A stretch of 64,000 bases of DNA from DTU064 sp045588245 (GCA_045588245.1 JAZNDW010000043.1:34251-98250), one strand, 5' to 3'; numbered from the stretch's first letter, positions 41,124 to 50,992 are shown. Notes: generated from the sequence alone by a model not told the origin. Program-made: numbers and translations.

Positions 41124-42872
41124 TTACTTTTTGTTTTTATCGAGTATGGGCGTGTCGCAGAATTCAACTGTAGGCTCACCCGTAAGTCCGTCACCTTCGA
41201 ACACGACGATCTCGTTTTTGCCCTCTTTCAAAAGCGACGCGGGAATATAAAGCGTAACCTGCGGGCCGATCTCCCAATAGCGTCCGATGTTATAGCCATT
41301 GACGAGGACGAAGCCTTTTTTGAAGTTATCAAGCTTCATAAATGTATCGGCAGGATCGTCAATGTCGATGTATCCGCGATAGAACACCGATCCTTCGACG
41401 GGCTTATCTTCGGAATAAACGACACGGTCAAGATTATCCATCGGCAAGGGATATGCGTCCCAGCCGAAGTGGATCTTGCCGTCGAGCAGACATCTGCCGG
41501 CGATGCCCTTCTTACGCATCATCTTCGGGCCGAAGTTGCAGCGTCCCATGTTCTCACAGAGAACGGTGAGTACGTCGCCCGCCTTCGCCGTGATCTTCGT
41601 TTCGAGCGAATCGTTGATGTAAAGCACGTCAACGAGCGTGCGGTTCACGTAGATCTGCGCTCTGTCGCCGAGGCTTTCAAACGTAAGCTTTGCGTCCGTG
41701 TAGTCGCGGTTCAGCTTTGTCTTGTACGCGATATAACCGTAGCCCTGTCCGTATTTTTCCATGCAAAGCGGAACGTCCGTATGAATCGGAGAGGAAAGGT
41801 TATCAAGGTTATCGAAAATGCCGCCATGCTCTGTGAGCGTAATTTTACCGTAAGATTTTTTGCATCTGTTGCCGGGAACTTCGGGCAGCGGATGATCGAC
41901 GTATTTTGAGATCACCTCGCGAACTGCGTAATACTTGGGCGTTACGTCGCCGCATTCGGAAAGGATCGCGTCGTAGTCGTAGCTCGTGACGTCGGGAGCG
42001 AACTTTTCGTAGTGGTTGGCGCCAGACGTGAATCCGAAGTTGGTGCCTCCGATGAACATATACATATTAAGGTGTCCGCGGCGGAGCATATCGTCAACGA
42101 CATCGGCGTATTTTTCCGCCGACGTTGTGTGATGCTCGGGATCGCCCCATGCGTCAAACCAGCCGTTCCACATCTCCATACATACCTTCGGCACATCGGG
42201 GAAAAGCTCATCGTGCGCTCTGAAGTTTTCTTCAACGCGCGAACCGAAATTGAGCGTGGGCAAACATCCGTCGATGTAGCCGTCGAGCAGGTCCGTCATG
42301 CTCGTTCCGTCGGAGGTGAAGAGCGGAACGTCGATGCCGCGGCGGATATATCCGTCGCGCAGATATTTGAGGTATTCCTTATCGTCACCGTAGTAGCCGT
42401 ATTCGTTCTCACACTGAAGCATGATGACAGGACCGCCGTTCGTGGAAAGATGCGGTCTTACCTCTGCCAGAAGGTGATCGAGATAACGGTCAAAGTGCTT
42501 TATGTATGCGGGATTCGAGCAACGGATCTCGATGCTCTCATCCGACTGGATCCACCACGGAAGTCCGCCGAATTCCCATTCGGCGCAGATGTACGGGCCG
42601 GGACGGACAATAACCATAAGCCCTGCCGCTTCAGCCGTCTTAATAAAGCTTGATATGTCAAGATTTCCCGTAAAATCATATTCGCCGGGCTTCTTTTCGT
42701 GCATATTCCAAGCGCAGTAGGTTTCAACACAGTTGCAGCCCATGGCGACCATTTTATCGAATATATCAGCCCACGTGTCAGGCATATTGCGGAAGTAATG
42801 CACCGCACCCGAAATAAGCTTTATGGGTTTACCGTCGAGAACAAACTGATCTTTTACTATTTCAAACGTCAC
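41124..42872 (-). CDS. GH35 beta-galactosidase
   Basis: About 582 residues, no signal peptide. It removes terminal beta-galactose by a retaining mechanism. FVLDGKPIKLISGAVHYFR and WADIFDKMVAMGCN open the TIM barrel. RPGPYICAEWEFGGLPWW is the family pattern, the acid/base glutamate is in QCENEYGYYG and the nucleophile glutamate in VCMEMWNGWFDAWG. C-terminal beta domains include YFRGYIDIDD-like and NGYNIGRYW motifs. AAAGG lies 9 bases before a GTG at 42872, which I prefer. An ATG at 42881 directly abuts that site. Together with GH2, GH43 and GH51 it fits arabinogalactan or mucin use. Confidence 0.92.
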   Translation of the reverse strand: MTFEIVKDQFVLDGKPIKLISGAVHYFRNMPDTWADIFDKMVAMGCNCVETYCAWNMHEKKPGEYDFTGNLDISSFIKTAEAAGLMVIVRPGPYICAEWEFGGLPWWIQSDESIEIRCSNPAYIKHFDRYLDHLLAEVRPHLSTNGGPVIMLQCENEYGYYGDDKEYLKYLRDGYIRRGIDVPLFTSDGTSMTDLLDGYIDGCLPTLNFGSRVEENFRAHDELFPDVPKVCMEMWNGWFDAWGDPEHHTTSAEKYADVVDDMLRRGHLNMYMFIGGTNFGFTSGANHYEKFAPDVTSYDYDAILSECGDVTPKYYAVREVISKYVDHPLPEVPGNRCKKSYGKITLTEHGGIFDNLDNLSSPIHTDVPLCMEKYGQGYGYIAYKTKLNRDYTDAKLTFESLGDRAQIYVNRTLVDVLYINDSLETKITAKAGDVLTVLCENMGRCNFGPKMMRKKGIAGRCLLDGKIHFGWDAYPLPMDNLDRVVYSEDKPVEGSVFYRGYIDIDDPADTFMKLDNFKKGFVLVNGYNIGRYWEIGPQVTLYIPASLLKEGKNEIVVFEGDGLTGEPTVEFCDTPILDKNKK

Positions 42873-42909
42873 AATTCTCATCCTTTCGCTTGACCGTTAC
42901 TTTACTGTA

Positions 42910-42939
42910 ATTATACACCAAACGGATCGTAAGTGTCAA
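42910..42939 (-). promoter_or_regulatory. Sigma-A promoter of the GH35 gene
   Basis: Minus strand: TTGACA (42939-42934), 18 bases, TATAAT (42915-42910). Confidence 0.85.
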
Positions 42940-43069
42940 CACTGTAAAAGATATCGCAAACGGCGTGTTTTTGCGTTTTGCTATGGTGTTTTTTCATCTT
43001 TTCTGTTATAATTAATATGTATTGCTATATGCACTTATAACGATTATTGAAGCTTCGGAGGAGTAGGCT

Positions 43070-44269
43070 ATGAAATCGCTTTATCATTTATATAAGATCG
43101 GTCACGGACCGTCAAGCTCTCATTCAATGGGACCTGCGTACGCCGCGGATGAATTCCGCCGCAGAATCGGCGACACCGCCGATTCCGTCGTCGTTACGCT
43201 CTACGGCTCGCTTGCAAAAACGGGCAAGGGACACCACACCGACTATGCCGTTCTCTCCGAGCTCGAAGGCATTCCCACCGAGGTCATCTTCGACACAGTG
43301 ACAGAGGATCTGCCGCACGAAAACACTCTTGATTTCATCGCGTACAACAGAGGTCACGAGATATGCCGAATGAGGGCGATCTCCGTCGGCGGCGGCGACA
43401 TTGAGATCGTCGGCGAACGTCCGACGGTCGCAACGGACGTTTATCCCGAAAACAGACTTTCCACCATCGCCGAGATCTGTAAGCACGAAACGATCAGACT
43501 GTCGGACTACGTTTACAGATACGAGGGTGAAGAGATAAAGAAGCATCTGCACGCCGTTTGGGAGACGATGAAAGCCGCGATCTCACGCGGACTTGCAACG
43601 TCAGGAATCCTTGAGGGCGGACTTGACGTGGAACGCAAGGCACAATTCTTATACAATCAGCGCCACATCGACGAAAGCAAAACGACGCGTGAAAACAGAA
43701 TAGTCTGTGCCTATGCATTCGCCGTCGGCGAAGAGAACGCCGCAGGCGGCATCGTTGCAACGGCGCCGACGTGCGGTGCGGCAGGCGTCATGCCCGCGGC
43801 TCTCAAATATATGCAGGAAACGAAGGGCTTTACCGACGAGGAGATCGTCAACGCTCTTGCCGTCGGCGGTCTTGTCGGCAATATCGTGAAAACGAATGCC
43901 TCGATCTCGGGCGCGGAATGCGGATGTCAGGCTGAGATCGGCACCGCCTCGTCCATGACGGCAGCGGCTCTCGCCGAGCTTCATGGAATGGGTATCGACC
44001 AGATCGAATATGCCGCCGAGGTTGCGATGGAGCATCAGCTCGGGCTTACCTGCGACCCGATCTGCGGACTTGTGCAAATACCGTGCATTGAGCGCTGTGC
44101 CGTTGCATCGATGCGTGCCATCAACGCACTCTCGCTTGCAAATTTCCTCTCGGGAACAAGAAAAATTTCCTTTGACCTTGTCGTGCACACAATGTACGAA
44201 ACGGGACGCGACATGAAGCCTCTCTACCGCGAGACCGCAGAGGGCGGACTTGCAAAGCACTATAAATAA
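43070..44269 (+). CDS. L-serine ammonia-lyase (single-chain, iron-sulfur)
   Basis: 399 residues. Deaminates L-serine to pyruvate with a 4Fe-4S cluster. The beta-type part is N-terminal (YKIGHGPSSSHSMGPAYAA) and the alpha-type part C-terminal, so both halves are on one chain. Cluster and active-site cysteines are in TAPTCGAAGVMPAAL, GAECGCQAEIG and LTCDPICGLVQIPC. The family usually has about 400-455 residues in single-chain form. GGAGGAG precedes the ATG. A TATAAT at 43007 is a plausible -10 without a clear -35. Confidence 0.92.
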   Translation: MKSLYHLYKIGHGPSSSHSMGPAYAADEFRRRIGDTADSVVVTLYGSLAKTGKGHHTDYAVLSELEGIPTEVIFDTVTEDLPHENTLDFIAYNRGHEICRMRAISVGGGDIEIVGERPTVATDVYPENRLSTIAEICKHETIRLSDYVYRYEGEEIKKHLHAVWETMKAAISRGLATSGILEGGLDVERKAQFLYNQRHIDESKTTRENRIVCAYAFAVGEENAAGGIVATAPTCGAAGVMPAALKYMQETKGFTDEEIVNALAVGGLVGNIVKTNASISGAECGCQAEIGTASSMTAAALAELHGMGIDQIEYAAEVAMEHQLGLTCDPICGLVQIPCIERCAVASMRAINALSLANFLSGTRKISFDLVVHTMYETGRDMKPLYRETAEGGLAKHYK

Positions 44270-44302
44270 TATAACCTGATAATACTAAAAAGGAGTTCGG
44301 AT

Positions 44303-45145
44303 ATGACAAAGCAGTTTCGTGAAAGATTCCCCGAAGGGAAGATGAAAGCGTTTACGATGAGCTACGACGACGGCGTTGAGCAGGACATCCGTCTGATTGA
44401 GCTGATGCGCCGCCATGGCGTCCGCGGCACGTTCAATATAAGTTCAGGCGAATATCCGCCCGAGGGACACCGTTGGCCCGAAGGGCAGGTACACCGTCGT
44501 ATGCCGCTGTCCGAATGTCAGAAGGTTTACGTTGGCGACGATATCGAGGTCGCCATCCACGGCACGCACCATCCGCATTGGAGCTCACAGCCATCCCCTG
44601 CCGCTATGTGGGATATGATCAACGACCGCCGCGAGCTTGAAGCGCAGTATGGCGGCATCATCCGCGGCGGCGCTTATCCGTTCGGCTCGTTTGACGACAC
44701 CGCCGTAGAGCTGCTCCGCCTTGCAGGAATAAAATATTGCCGCACCGTCATCTCCTCGCACAGCTTTGATATGCCGCGCGATTGGCTTCGCCTCGAGGCG
44801 ACGTGCCACCACAGAGATGCCCGACTTAATGAACTTGCGGACCGCTTCATCAACCTTAACCGTCCCTCAGCCGAGCCGATGCTGTTTTACCTTTGGGGGC
44901 ATGCTTATGAGTTTGAGGGAGCTGACAACTGGTACGTCATCGAAGAGCTGCTTACAAAGATCGGCGGCCGCGACGACGTTTGGTACGCAACGAATATCGA
45001 GATCTGTGACTATGACCACGCATTCAGAGAGCTCGTCTTCTCCGCTGATGCTGCAGTCGTATATAATCCCACCGCGACCGACCTTTGGGGCTTTGACGGA
45101 GAAAAAACCGTTAAGATCCCTGCGGGCGCAACCGTTAAATTATAA
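44303..45145 (+). CDS. Polysaccharide deacetylase family (CE4) protein
   Basis: 280 residues with the NodB-homology motifs. Motif 1 is TMSYDDGVEQD with the catalytic and metal aspartates, motif 2 AIHGTHHPHW holds the metal histidines, and motif 3 RGGAYPFGSFDD. A late LWGHAYEFE matches motif 5. It removes N- or O-acetyl groups from glycans. There is no signal peptide, so an intracellular sugar or a small oligosaccharide is the likely substrate. recG starts 3 bases after it. Confidence 0.88.
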   Translation: MTKQFRERFPEGKMKAFTMSYDDGVEQDIRLIELMRRHGVRGTFNISSGEYPPEGHRWPEGQVHRRMPLSECQKVYVGDDIEVAIHGTHHPHWSSQPSPAAMWDMINDRRELEAQYGGIIRGGAYPFGSFDDTAVELLRLAGIKYCRTVISSHSFDMPRDWLRLEATCHHRDARLNELADRFINLNRPSAEPMLFYLWGHAYEFEGADNWYVIEELLTKIGGRDDVWYATNIEICDYDHAFRELVFSADAAVVYNPTATDLWGFDGEKTVKIPAGATVKL

Positions 45146-45148
45146 CTT

Positions 45149-47260
45149 ATGAAAAAAGATATTACTCTATACAGCCCCGTTTCGGCGCTGTCGGGCATAT
45201 CGGCGGGCGGCACGCGCGAAGCGCAGCTCGCCCGTCTCGGCATTTATACCGTCGGGGACCTCTTGTCACATTATCCGCGCACCTACGAAATGAGAGGCGA
45301 CGTTCGGTGCGTCACGGACGAGCCCGACGGCGAGCCTCATTCATATATGCTCACCGTCGTGACATCGCCTACGGTAACGACGCCGCACCGCGGCATGACG
45401 ATACTCAAATTCCGTGCCGCTGACGACGGCGGCACCGTCGAGGTCTGCTTTTTCAATCAGCATTATCTGCGCGCCTCGTTCCCCGTCGGCGCGCGCTTCC
45501 GCTTTTACGGTAAAACCGTACGCGAGCGCGGCGGTATGAAGCTGTATTCTCCTTCCTTTGAAGCTGTCGGTGTTGAAATGAGCGACATTCACCCCGTCTA
45601 CCGCACGACGGCAGGACTTTCGGGAAAAGTCCTCACGTCGCTCATCAAAAAAGCCGAGGATGCCGTTTTCGGCAGCCTGCGCGATTATCTTCCCGAAAAC
45701 ATCCGTGCACGGCGCGAGCTGTCAACGCTTCGTTATGCCACGGAAAACATACACACCCCCGCCGACGAGGACTCGCTTGCACGCGCGAAGCGCAGGCTCG
45801 TTTACGATGAGTTTTTCCTTTTTGCCGCGCGTCTGCGTTTGGCTCGCCGCGAGCGCGATGCCGCTATCGCGGTGCCTTTTGCGCGCGTTGACTTAACACC
45901 GTTTACGTCCTCGCTCGCCTACGAGCTGACGGGCGCGCAAAAGTGCGCCATTTCAGAGATCGAAGCCGATCTTTTCAGCAACGTTCCCATGTGCCGCATC
46001 GTCGTCGGAGACGTCGGCTGTGGCAAAACAGCCGTTGCCGCCGCAGCGGCATATATGACGGCGAAAAACGGCCGTCAGTGCGTTCTTATGGCGCCGACGG
46101 AGATACTCGCGCGTCAGCATTATGCCGATCTTTCAAAAACGCTTGGCGCGCTGGGTCTGCACGTAACGCTTTTGGTCGGTTCGATGAAGACGGCGGAAAA
46201 ACGTGCTTCCCTGCTCGATATCGCCGGCGAGGGCGCTCACCGCGCCGATCTTGTCATCGGCACGCACGCTCTGATCGAAGATAACGTCAAATTCTCGTCG
46301 CTCGGACTCGTCATCACGGACGAACAGCACCGCTTCGGCGCGATGCAACGCGCAAAGCTTGCCGAAAAGGGCGGCGAGGGCACACACACGCTCGTTATGA
46401 GCGCGACGCCGATCCCGCGCACGCTGTCGCTCGTGCTGTACGGCGATCTTGATATTTCCCTGATCGACGAAATGCCGCCCGGACGTCAAAAAGTTGACAC
46501 CTTTGCCGTCGACGAAAGCTACCGTCCGCGCCTTTACGCCTTCATAAGAAAACAAATTGACGAAGGACATCAGGTCTACGTCGTCTGCCCCGCCGTGGGC
46601 GGCGACGATGATGACGCTGACGGTGACGCGCCGTCAATAAAAGCGGCGACAGACTATGCGAAGGAACTGCAATCCACCGTTTTCCCCGATATTGCCGTCG
46701 GGTTCGTCCACGGAAAGATGAAGGGCACGGACAAGGATTCCGTTATGCGTGATTTTGCCGCAGGGAAGATCAAGATCCTCGTTTCAACGACCGTCATTGA
46801 GGTCGGTGTCAACGTCCCGAACGCAACGCTTATGATCGTTGAGGACGCCGAGCACTTCGGGCTTTCCCAGCTTCATCAGCTTCGCGGCAGAGTCGGACGC
46901 GGACACGCAAAATCGTATTGCGTCCTTGTGTCAAAATCCGCACACGCGGAAGGAACTGCTGCCTACGAGCGTCTTTTGACGATGAAGCACGAGCACGACG
47001 GCTTCAAGATCGCAGAGCGCGATCTTGCGCTGCGCGGTCCCGGTGATTTTCTGCCAAAAAACGGATCCGTCCGTCAAAGCGGTGCGCTTTCATTCAAGCT
47101 CGCAGAGCTTGACGATGAGGACGGCATGACGTGGCTCCGCTACGCCTTCGCCGACGCAGGCGAGCTTCTTATGACTGATCCTGAGCTATTGGCACCCGAG
47201 CACGCGGAGCTGCGCCGAAGAATAGTTTATTCAGAGTACGACCGCGTCGTTATTTCGTGA
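45149..47260 (+). CDS. recG: ATP-dependent DNA helicase RecG
   Basis: 703 residues, usual length. It remodels stalled forks and Holliday junctions. The N-terminal wedge/OB domain ends at about 190. Helicase motifs follow: Walker A VGDVGCGKTAVAAAA, APTEILARQHY, DEQH box in TDEQHRFGAMQR, MSATPIPRTL, then the second lobe with STTVIEVGVNVPNATLM and QLHQLRGRVGRG. The C-terminal RecG wedge contact IAERDLALRGPGDF is present. The usual serine of QGDVGSGKT is a cysteine here. Confidence 0.96.
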   Translation: MKKDITLYSPVSALSGISAGGTREAQLARLGIYTVGDLLSHYPRTYEMRGDVRCVTDEPDGEPHSYMLTVVTSPTVTTPHRGMTILKFRAADDGGTVEVCFFNQHYLRASFPVGARFRFYGKTVRERGGMKLYSPSFEAVGVEMSDIHPVYRTTAGLSGKVLTSLIKKAEDAVFGSLRDYLPENIRARRELSTLRYATENIHTPADEDSLARAKRRLVYDEFFLFAARLRLARRERDAAIAVPFARVDLTPFTSSLAYELTGAQKCAISEIEADLFSNVPMCRIVVGDVGCGKTAVAAAAAYMTAKNGRQCVLMAPTEILARQHYADLSKTLGALGLHVTLLVGSMKTAEKRASLLDIAGEGAHRADLVIGTHALIEDNVKFSSLGLVITDEQHRFGAMQRAKLAEKGGEGTHTLVMSATPIPRTLSLVLYGDLDISLIDEMPPGRQKVDTFAVDESYRPRLYAFIRKQIDEGHQVYVVCPAVGGDDDDADGDAPSIKAATDYAKELQSTVFPDIAVGFVHGKMKGTDKDSVMRDFAAGKIKILVSTTVIEVGVNVPNATLMIVEDAEHFGLSQLHQLRGRVGRGHAKSYCVLVSKSAHAEGTAAYERLLTMKHEHDGFKIAERDLALRGPGDFLPKNGSVRQSGALSFKLAELDDEDGMTWLRYAFADAGELLMTDPELLAPEHAELRRRIVYSEYDRVVIS

Positions 47261-47362
47261 GATCCCGTCACCCAAGAGATCGAATACGCAAAAAACGCAG
47301 AAAACAGAACCTTTATTTGAAATAAATTTGAATGAATGATCTGCGGATCAAGGAGTCTACAC

Positions 47363-49066
47363 ATGCTGAAAGTAATATTCCGCGATTTTGACGAGGTCGC
47401 GGACGAGCTTTATAAATACGCCGTCATCGTTGCACGGTACGACGGCAAATGGATATTTTCACGTCACCGCGAGCGAGACACGTGGGAGATCCCCGGCGGT
47501 CACCGCGAAGCGGGCGAGACAATAGAACAAACGGCTCGGCGCGAGCTATACGAGGAAACGGGAGCCGTCGATGCCGACGTCATGCCCGTCACCGTTTACG
47601 GTGTCGTGCGCGACGGTGTGCCGACCTTCGGCGTGCTCTTTTTCGCGGACGTAAAAGCACTCGATCCCATTCCCGATGGCTCCGAGATCGCGGAGATTGA
47701 TCTATATGAACTGATTCCGCAAAATCTGACTTACACCGCCATTCAGCCGCCGCTTTTCCGTGCGGCGCAGGGTTGGCTCAACGGTCAGTGCGGCAAGGGC
47801 GAGATCTGGGACATCTACGACGAAAACCGCACGCCGACGGGACGCACCGTCGTGCGCGGCGAAACTTTGGCGCGCGGCGACTATCACCTCGTCGTCCACG
47901 TCTGGATAATAAACAGCAGCGGCGAATACCTTTTGACAAAGCGTGCGCCGAACAAGGGATTCCCTAATATGTGGGAGGCGACGGGCGGCTCCGCCGTCGC
48001 AGGCGACGATTCACTCACAGCCGCGCTCCGCGAGGTGAAAGAAGAAACGGGGCTCACACTTACGCCCGACGCGGGCAGAATCATTCACACGTACAAAGGG
48101 CGCGACCACATCACCGACGTGTGGCTCTTCCGTGCGGATTTTGATCTGTCGGACGTTATCTTACAGGAGGGCGAGACCTGCGGTGCGATGTACGCATCGG
48201 AGGAACAGATCAGGCAAATGGATGCGGACGGAACTCTCGTTCCGTTCCGATATCTTGACGTTTTGTTTGGCGGTGCAGACCGCCAAGACAAACCGTCACT
48301 TACGCGTAAATGTAAAATTGCGCTCGCGGCTTGTCCGTTCATCAACAATAACGTCGGACATAACGTACGCGCCATTACAGACGTCGTTGACAGAGTTGGT
48401 GGCGAGTGTGATCTTGTGCTTTTCGGAGAAGCGGTGCTTCAGGGGTTCGATTCCCTTTTGTTCGATTACGAAACCGACAAGGATATCGCCGTCACTCCGG
48501 ACGATCACATAATCGACGACATCCGTGATGCAGCAATACGGCAAAGCGTTGCCGTATCGTTCGGCTACATCGAGCGCGACGGAAACTCCGTGTACAGCAG
48601 TCAGCTCGTGATCGGCCAAAACGGCGAGACGCTTCACAATTACCGCCGTGTTTCGCCCGGCTGGAAAGAACATCGTGCCGATTTCCACTACCGCGAGGGC
48701 GAAAGCTTTGACACATTTGATTATGCGGACAAGCGCTTCGCAATCGCACTTTGCGGCGATTTATGGCAAGACGGACGCACAGACGAGATAAGAGCGCTCG
48801 GCGCTGACGTTGTTCTTTGGCCCGTTTACTGTGACTATGACTCCGACGAATGGAACAGCACAATAAAACACGAATACGCCAAGCAGGCATCGACGGCGGC
48901 AGATAACGTTTTGCTCGTCAATCCGATATGCGCAGATCCGATGCTGCTCGATCTGCTCTCCGAACCGCCCGTGCTCGCAAAGGGCGGCGCCACTCACTTC
49001 TGTTGCGGCAAGATCGCCTCCGAGTTGCCCGCAGGCAGCGACGGCGTGATTATAGTTGAGGTGTGA
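47363..49066 (+). CDS. Nudix-Nudix-nitrilase triple-domain fusion
   Basis: 567 residues with three domains. Domain 1 (about 1-145) has a full Nudix box: GGHREAGET, then RRELYEETGA (residues 45-67). Domain 2 (about 150-300) has a second box, GGSAVAGDDSLTAALREV then KEETGL (about 207-230), with Asp replacing the first conserved Glu, as in the IPP-isomerase or YfcD branch. Domain 3 (about 310-567) is a carbon-nitrogen hydrolase with the Glu356, Lys435 and Cys464 triad (FGEAVLQG, GWKEHR, ALCGDLW). It may hydrolyse a nucleotide and an amide from one compound. AAGGAG lies 8 bases before the ATG at 47363. The substrate is unknown. Confidence 0.85.
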   Translation: MLKVIFRDFDEVADELYKYAVIVARYDGKWIFSRHRERDTWEIPGGHREAGETIEQTARRELYEETGAVDADVMPVTVYGVVRDGVPTFGVLFFADVKALDPIPDGSEIAEIDLYELIPQNLTYTAIQPPLFRAAQGWLNGQCGKGEIWDIYDENRTPTGRTVVRGETLARGDYHLVVHVWIINSSGEYLLTKRAPNKGFPNMWEATGGSAVAGDDSLTAALREVKEETGLTLTPDAGRIIHTYKGRDHITDVWLFRADFDLSDVILQEGETCGAMYASEEQIRQMDADGTLVPFRYLDVLFGGADRQDKPSLTRKCKIALAACPFINNNVGHNVRAITDVVDRVGGECDLVLFGEAVLQGFDSLLFDYETDKDIAVTPDDHIIDDIRDAAIRQSVAVSFGYIERDGNSVYSSQLVIGQNGETLHNYRRVSPGWKEHRADFHYREGESFDTFDYADKRFAIALCGDLWQDGRTDEIRALGADVVLWPVYCDYDSDEWNSTIKHEYAKQASTAADNVLLVNPICADPMLLDLLSEPPVLAKGGATHFCCGKIASELPAGSDGVIIVEV

Positions 49067-49143
49067 GGCGAAACTGCCGTTGTTTTGCGTTTGCGTAACA
49101 ACGCAACTTGTTTTTAGGCAATTGCTTCATTTTGATAAAAACT

Positions 49144-49935
49144 ATGATAATAAAAGAAAAATCCGTTGATTTACAGTTCTCGATCGACACAATGGTAGCT
49201 TCGATCGCTACAATACTAAACGACTGCACCCCGACCGTTTATCTGTACGGTTCCGTTGCGACGGGCGATTTCCGTCTCGGTTGGAGTGACATTGACATAC
49301 TCGTATTGACGCAAAAAATGATGTCAGAGAATGCCGTCGAAAAGCTTCTTTACCTTCGTCAATCGCTCCTCGAACGTGAACCCGACAATCTTTATTACCG
49401 CTCTTTCGAAGGCGCTGTTATGACATTGTCTGCATTTGAGAACGGCACTCGCGACCGAATCGTTTACTGGGGAACGAGCGGTGAGCGTATCACAGATAAG
49501 TACAGCTTCAACAGCTTTTCAATGACGGAGCTTCTTTCACACGGCGAGCTTTTATATGGTGATGATGTTCGTTCGCGCTTCAAACGTCCGAGTTACGATG
49601 AGCTCTGCAAAGATGTAGAAAATCATTACAATACGATTTGCAAATATGCTGTGCAAACAGGGCGTAGCTTATATTCATTCGGTTGGCTTTTTGATATCGC
49701 AAGAGGCATTTACACGCTCCGATCGGGCGACGTTATTGCAAAAACCGAAGCGGCACGTTGGGTGCTCGAAAACGGGCTTTGTCCCGTTCCCGAAACGCTC
49801 CGAACGGCGCTTTCCGTTCGCACAGATCCGCTTCGCTACAAAAATGATCCCGCAACGCTCGATCTGTCCGAAACACTCGGCGATGAAATTCAATGCTTCG
49901 CCGATGTACTTGAGCAAGAACTAAATCAGTTGTGA
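49144..49935 (+). CDS. Nucleotidyltransferase-domain protein
   Basis: 263 residues. The N-terminal pol-beta-type nucleotidyltransferase core has YLYGSVATGDFRLGWSDIDIL, with the Gly-Ser and the Asp-x-Asp metal pair. The helical C-terminal half resembles aminoglycoside adenylyltransferases (DUF4111-like). A resistance role is possible but not shown. The ATG at 49144 lacks a clear ribosome site; a TTG at 49108 in the same frame is also weak. A GNAT gene follows 26 bases later, and an APH-like kinase lies nearby on the other strand. Confidence 0.75.
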   Translation: MIIKEKSVDLQFSIDTMVASIATILNDCTPTVYLYGSVATGDFRLGWSDIDILVLTQKMMSENAVEKLLYLRQSLLEREPDNLYYRSFEGAVMTLSAFENGTRDRIVYWGTSGERITDKYSFNSFSMTELLSHGELLYGDDVRSRFKRPSYDELCKDVENHYNTICKYAVQTGRSLYSFGWLFDIARGIYTLRSGDVIAKTEAARWVLENGLCPVPETLRTALSVRTDPLRYKNDPATLDLSETLGDEIQCFADVLEQELNQL

Positions 49936-49961
49936 AAATTACAACTGAAAGGATGGGCAAA

Positions 49962-50453
49962 ATGACCTTCAGAAATAAACTCCTCACTCTTTCTGCCGAA
50001 CTTTTCACCGACGGCAGCGTTACACTCCGCCCCATACGCGACGACTACGACCTTTGGTACGCAACGGTCGAATGTGAGCTTTTACCCGAACAATGGAACT
50101 ACGTGAATCCCGCGGGATTTTCGATCGGCAGAGCGTATCTTCACCCTGAAAGCAACGTCCCCTGCATCATATTGCACGGTGAGCGCCGAATCGGATACAT
50201 CGTGCTGCGTGAGTGGATGGGCGGCAGTGGGATGAGCTGGAGCTACTACATCGACTACCGCGAGCAAGGGCGCGGTTGTGGCGTTGCCGCCGCAAAGCTC
50301 GCAGTGCGGATTCTCAAAGCCGCCGTCCCCAACGAGCCCGTGAAGCTTTCCGTCGAACGCGACAACGAAAAGGGACAGCGGCTATACAAAAAAATCGGCT
50401 TTACCCTCTCAGACGAGCTTGACGGTGACGACCTCGTTTTCATCTACGAGTGA
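49962..50453 (+). CDS. GNAT-family acetyltransferase
   Basis: 163 residues. The acetyl-CoA motif A is DYREQGRGCGVAAAKLAV (consensus R/QxxGxG/A), with the later SVERDNEKGQRLYKKIGF block typical of GNAT enzymes that act on small molecules or protein N termini. I use the ATG at 49962, 9 bases after GAAAGG. Its last 14 bases overlap the end of the convergent SOD gene. Confidence 0.88.
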   Translation: MTFRNKLLTLSAELFTDGSVTLRPIRDDYDLWYATVECELLPEQWNYVNPAGFSIGRAYLHPESNVPCIILHGERRIGYIVLREWMGGSGMSWSYYIDYREQGRGCGVAAAKLAVRILKAAVPNEPVKLSVERDNEKGQRLYKKIGFTLSDELDGDDLVFIYE

Positions 50454-50922
50454 GCGCTCTTACACTTGCGTCATCTACCCGACGGATCTCGCCGCACGCG
50501 ATGCGCTCGCCCGAATTGCCCGCAGGCTGTGTGTGAAAATCGTCAGCGCCGCCGTGGATAACGATGGTCTTGCCGATGATCTCGTCAACGGTGAATCGGT
50601 CGGATAAGACCGCCATATTCGCCTTTCCGTCGCAGTATAAAAGCGGCGGCAGGTCTCCTGAATGGTTCGGATGCTTCATCGGCTCGCGGCTGTAGTGTCC
50701 GCCCGTGTCGGCGAAATGATCGCCGTCACAATCGACACCCTCGTGTATGTGAAAAGCAAAAAATCCCGACGAATTGTTCGCGGGAAGTCCCGACACCGTT
50801 GCAGTGACAATGACTCCGTCGCGATCTTTGTAAAACTCGATCGTACCATGCAGACGCGGATATTTTTCTCCACCCGTCACAAACGCGATCGCAGACGGAC
50901 TGATAAAACCGTTATTCATCAT
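50440..50922 (-). CDS. Cu-Zn superoxide dismutase-like protein
   Basis: 160 residues. All metal ligands seem present: His pair in FFAFHIHEG, bridging His in GGHYS, HPNHSGDLPPL with the Zn ligands, and His in DDFHTQPAGNSGERIACG. Two cysteines (VDCDG and IACG) could make the usual disulfide. There is no signal peptide, although bacterial SodC is usually exported. It is unusual in a strict anaerobe, but SodC-like proteins do occur in Clostridia. It overlaps the convergent GNAT gene. Confidence 0.9.
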   Translation of the reverse strand: MMNNGFISPSAIAFVTGGEKYPRLHGTIEFYKDRDGVIVTATVSGLPANNSSGFFAFHIHEGVDCDGDHFADTGGHYSREPMKHPNHSGDLPPLLYCDGKANMAVLSDRFTVDEIIGKTIVIHGGADDFHTQPAGNSGERIACGEIRRVDDASVRALTRR

Positions 50923-50992
50923 AATTCCCCCAATATATGCAGTTATTCTACCGACAGCTTATGCAAAAGCGCGGTAAAATGTTCGCAACAAA

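Noticed and set aside
42990..43069. Promoter of the serine ammonia-lyase gene
   Set aside because: TATAAT at 43007 is good, but no -35 hexamer stands at 16-18 bases, so it is not listed as a feature.
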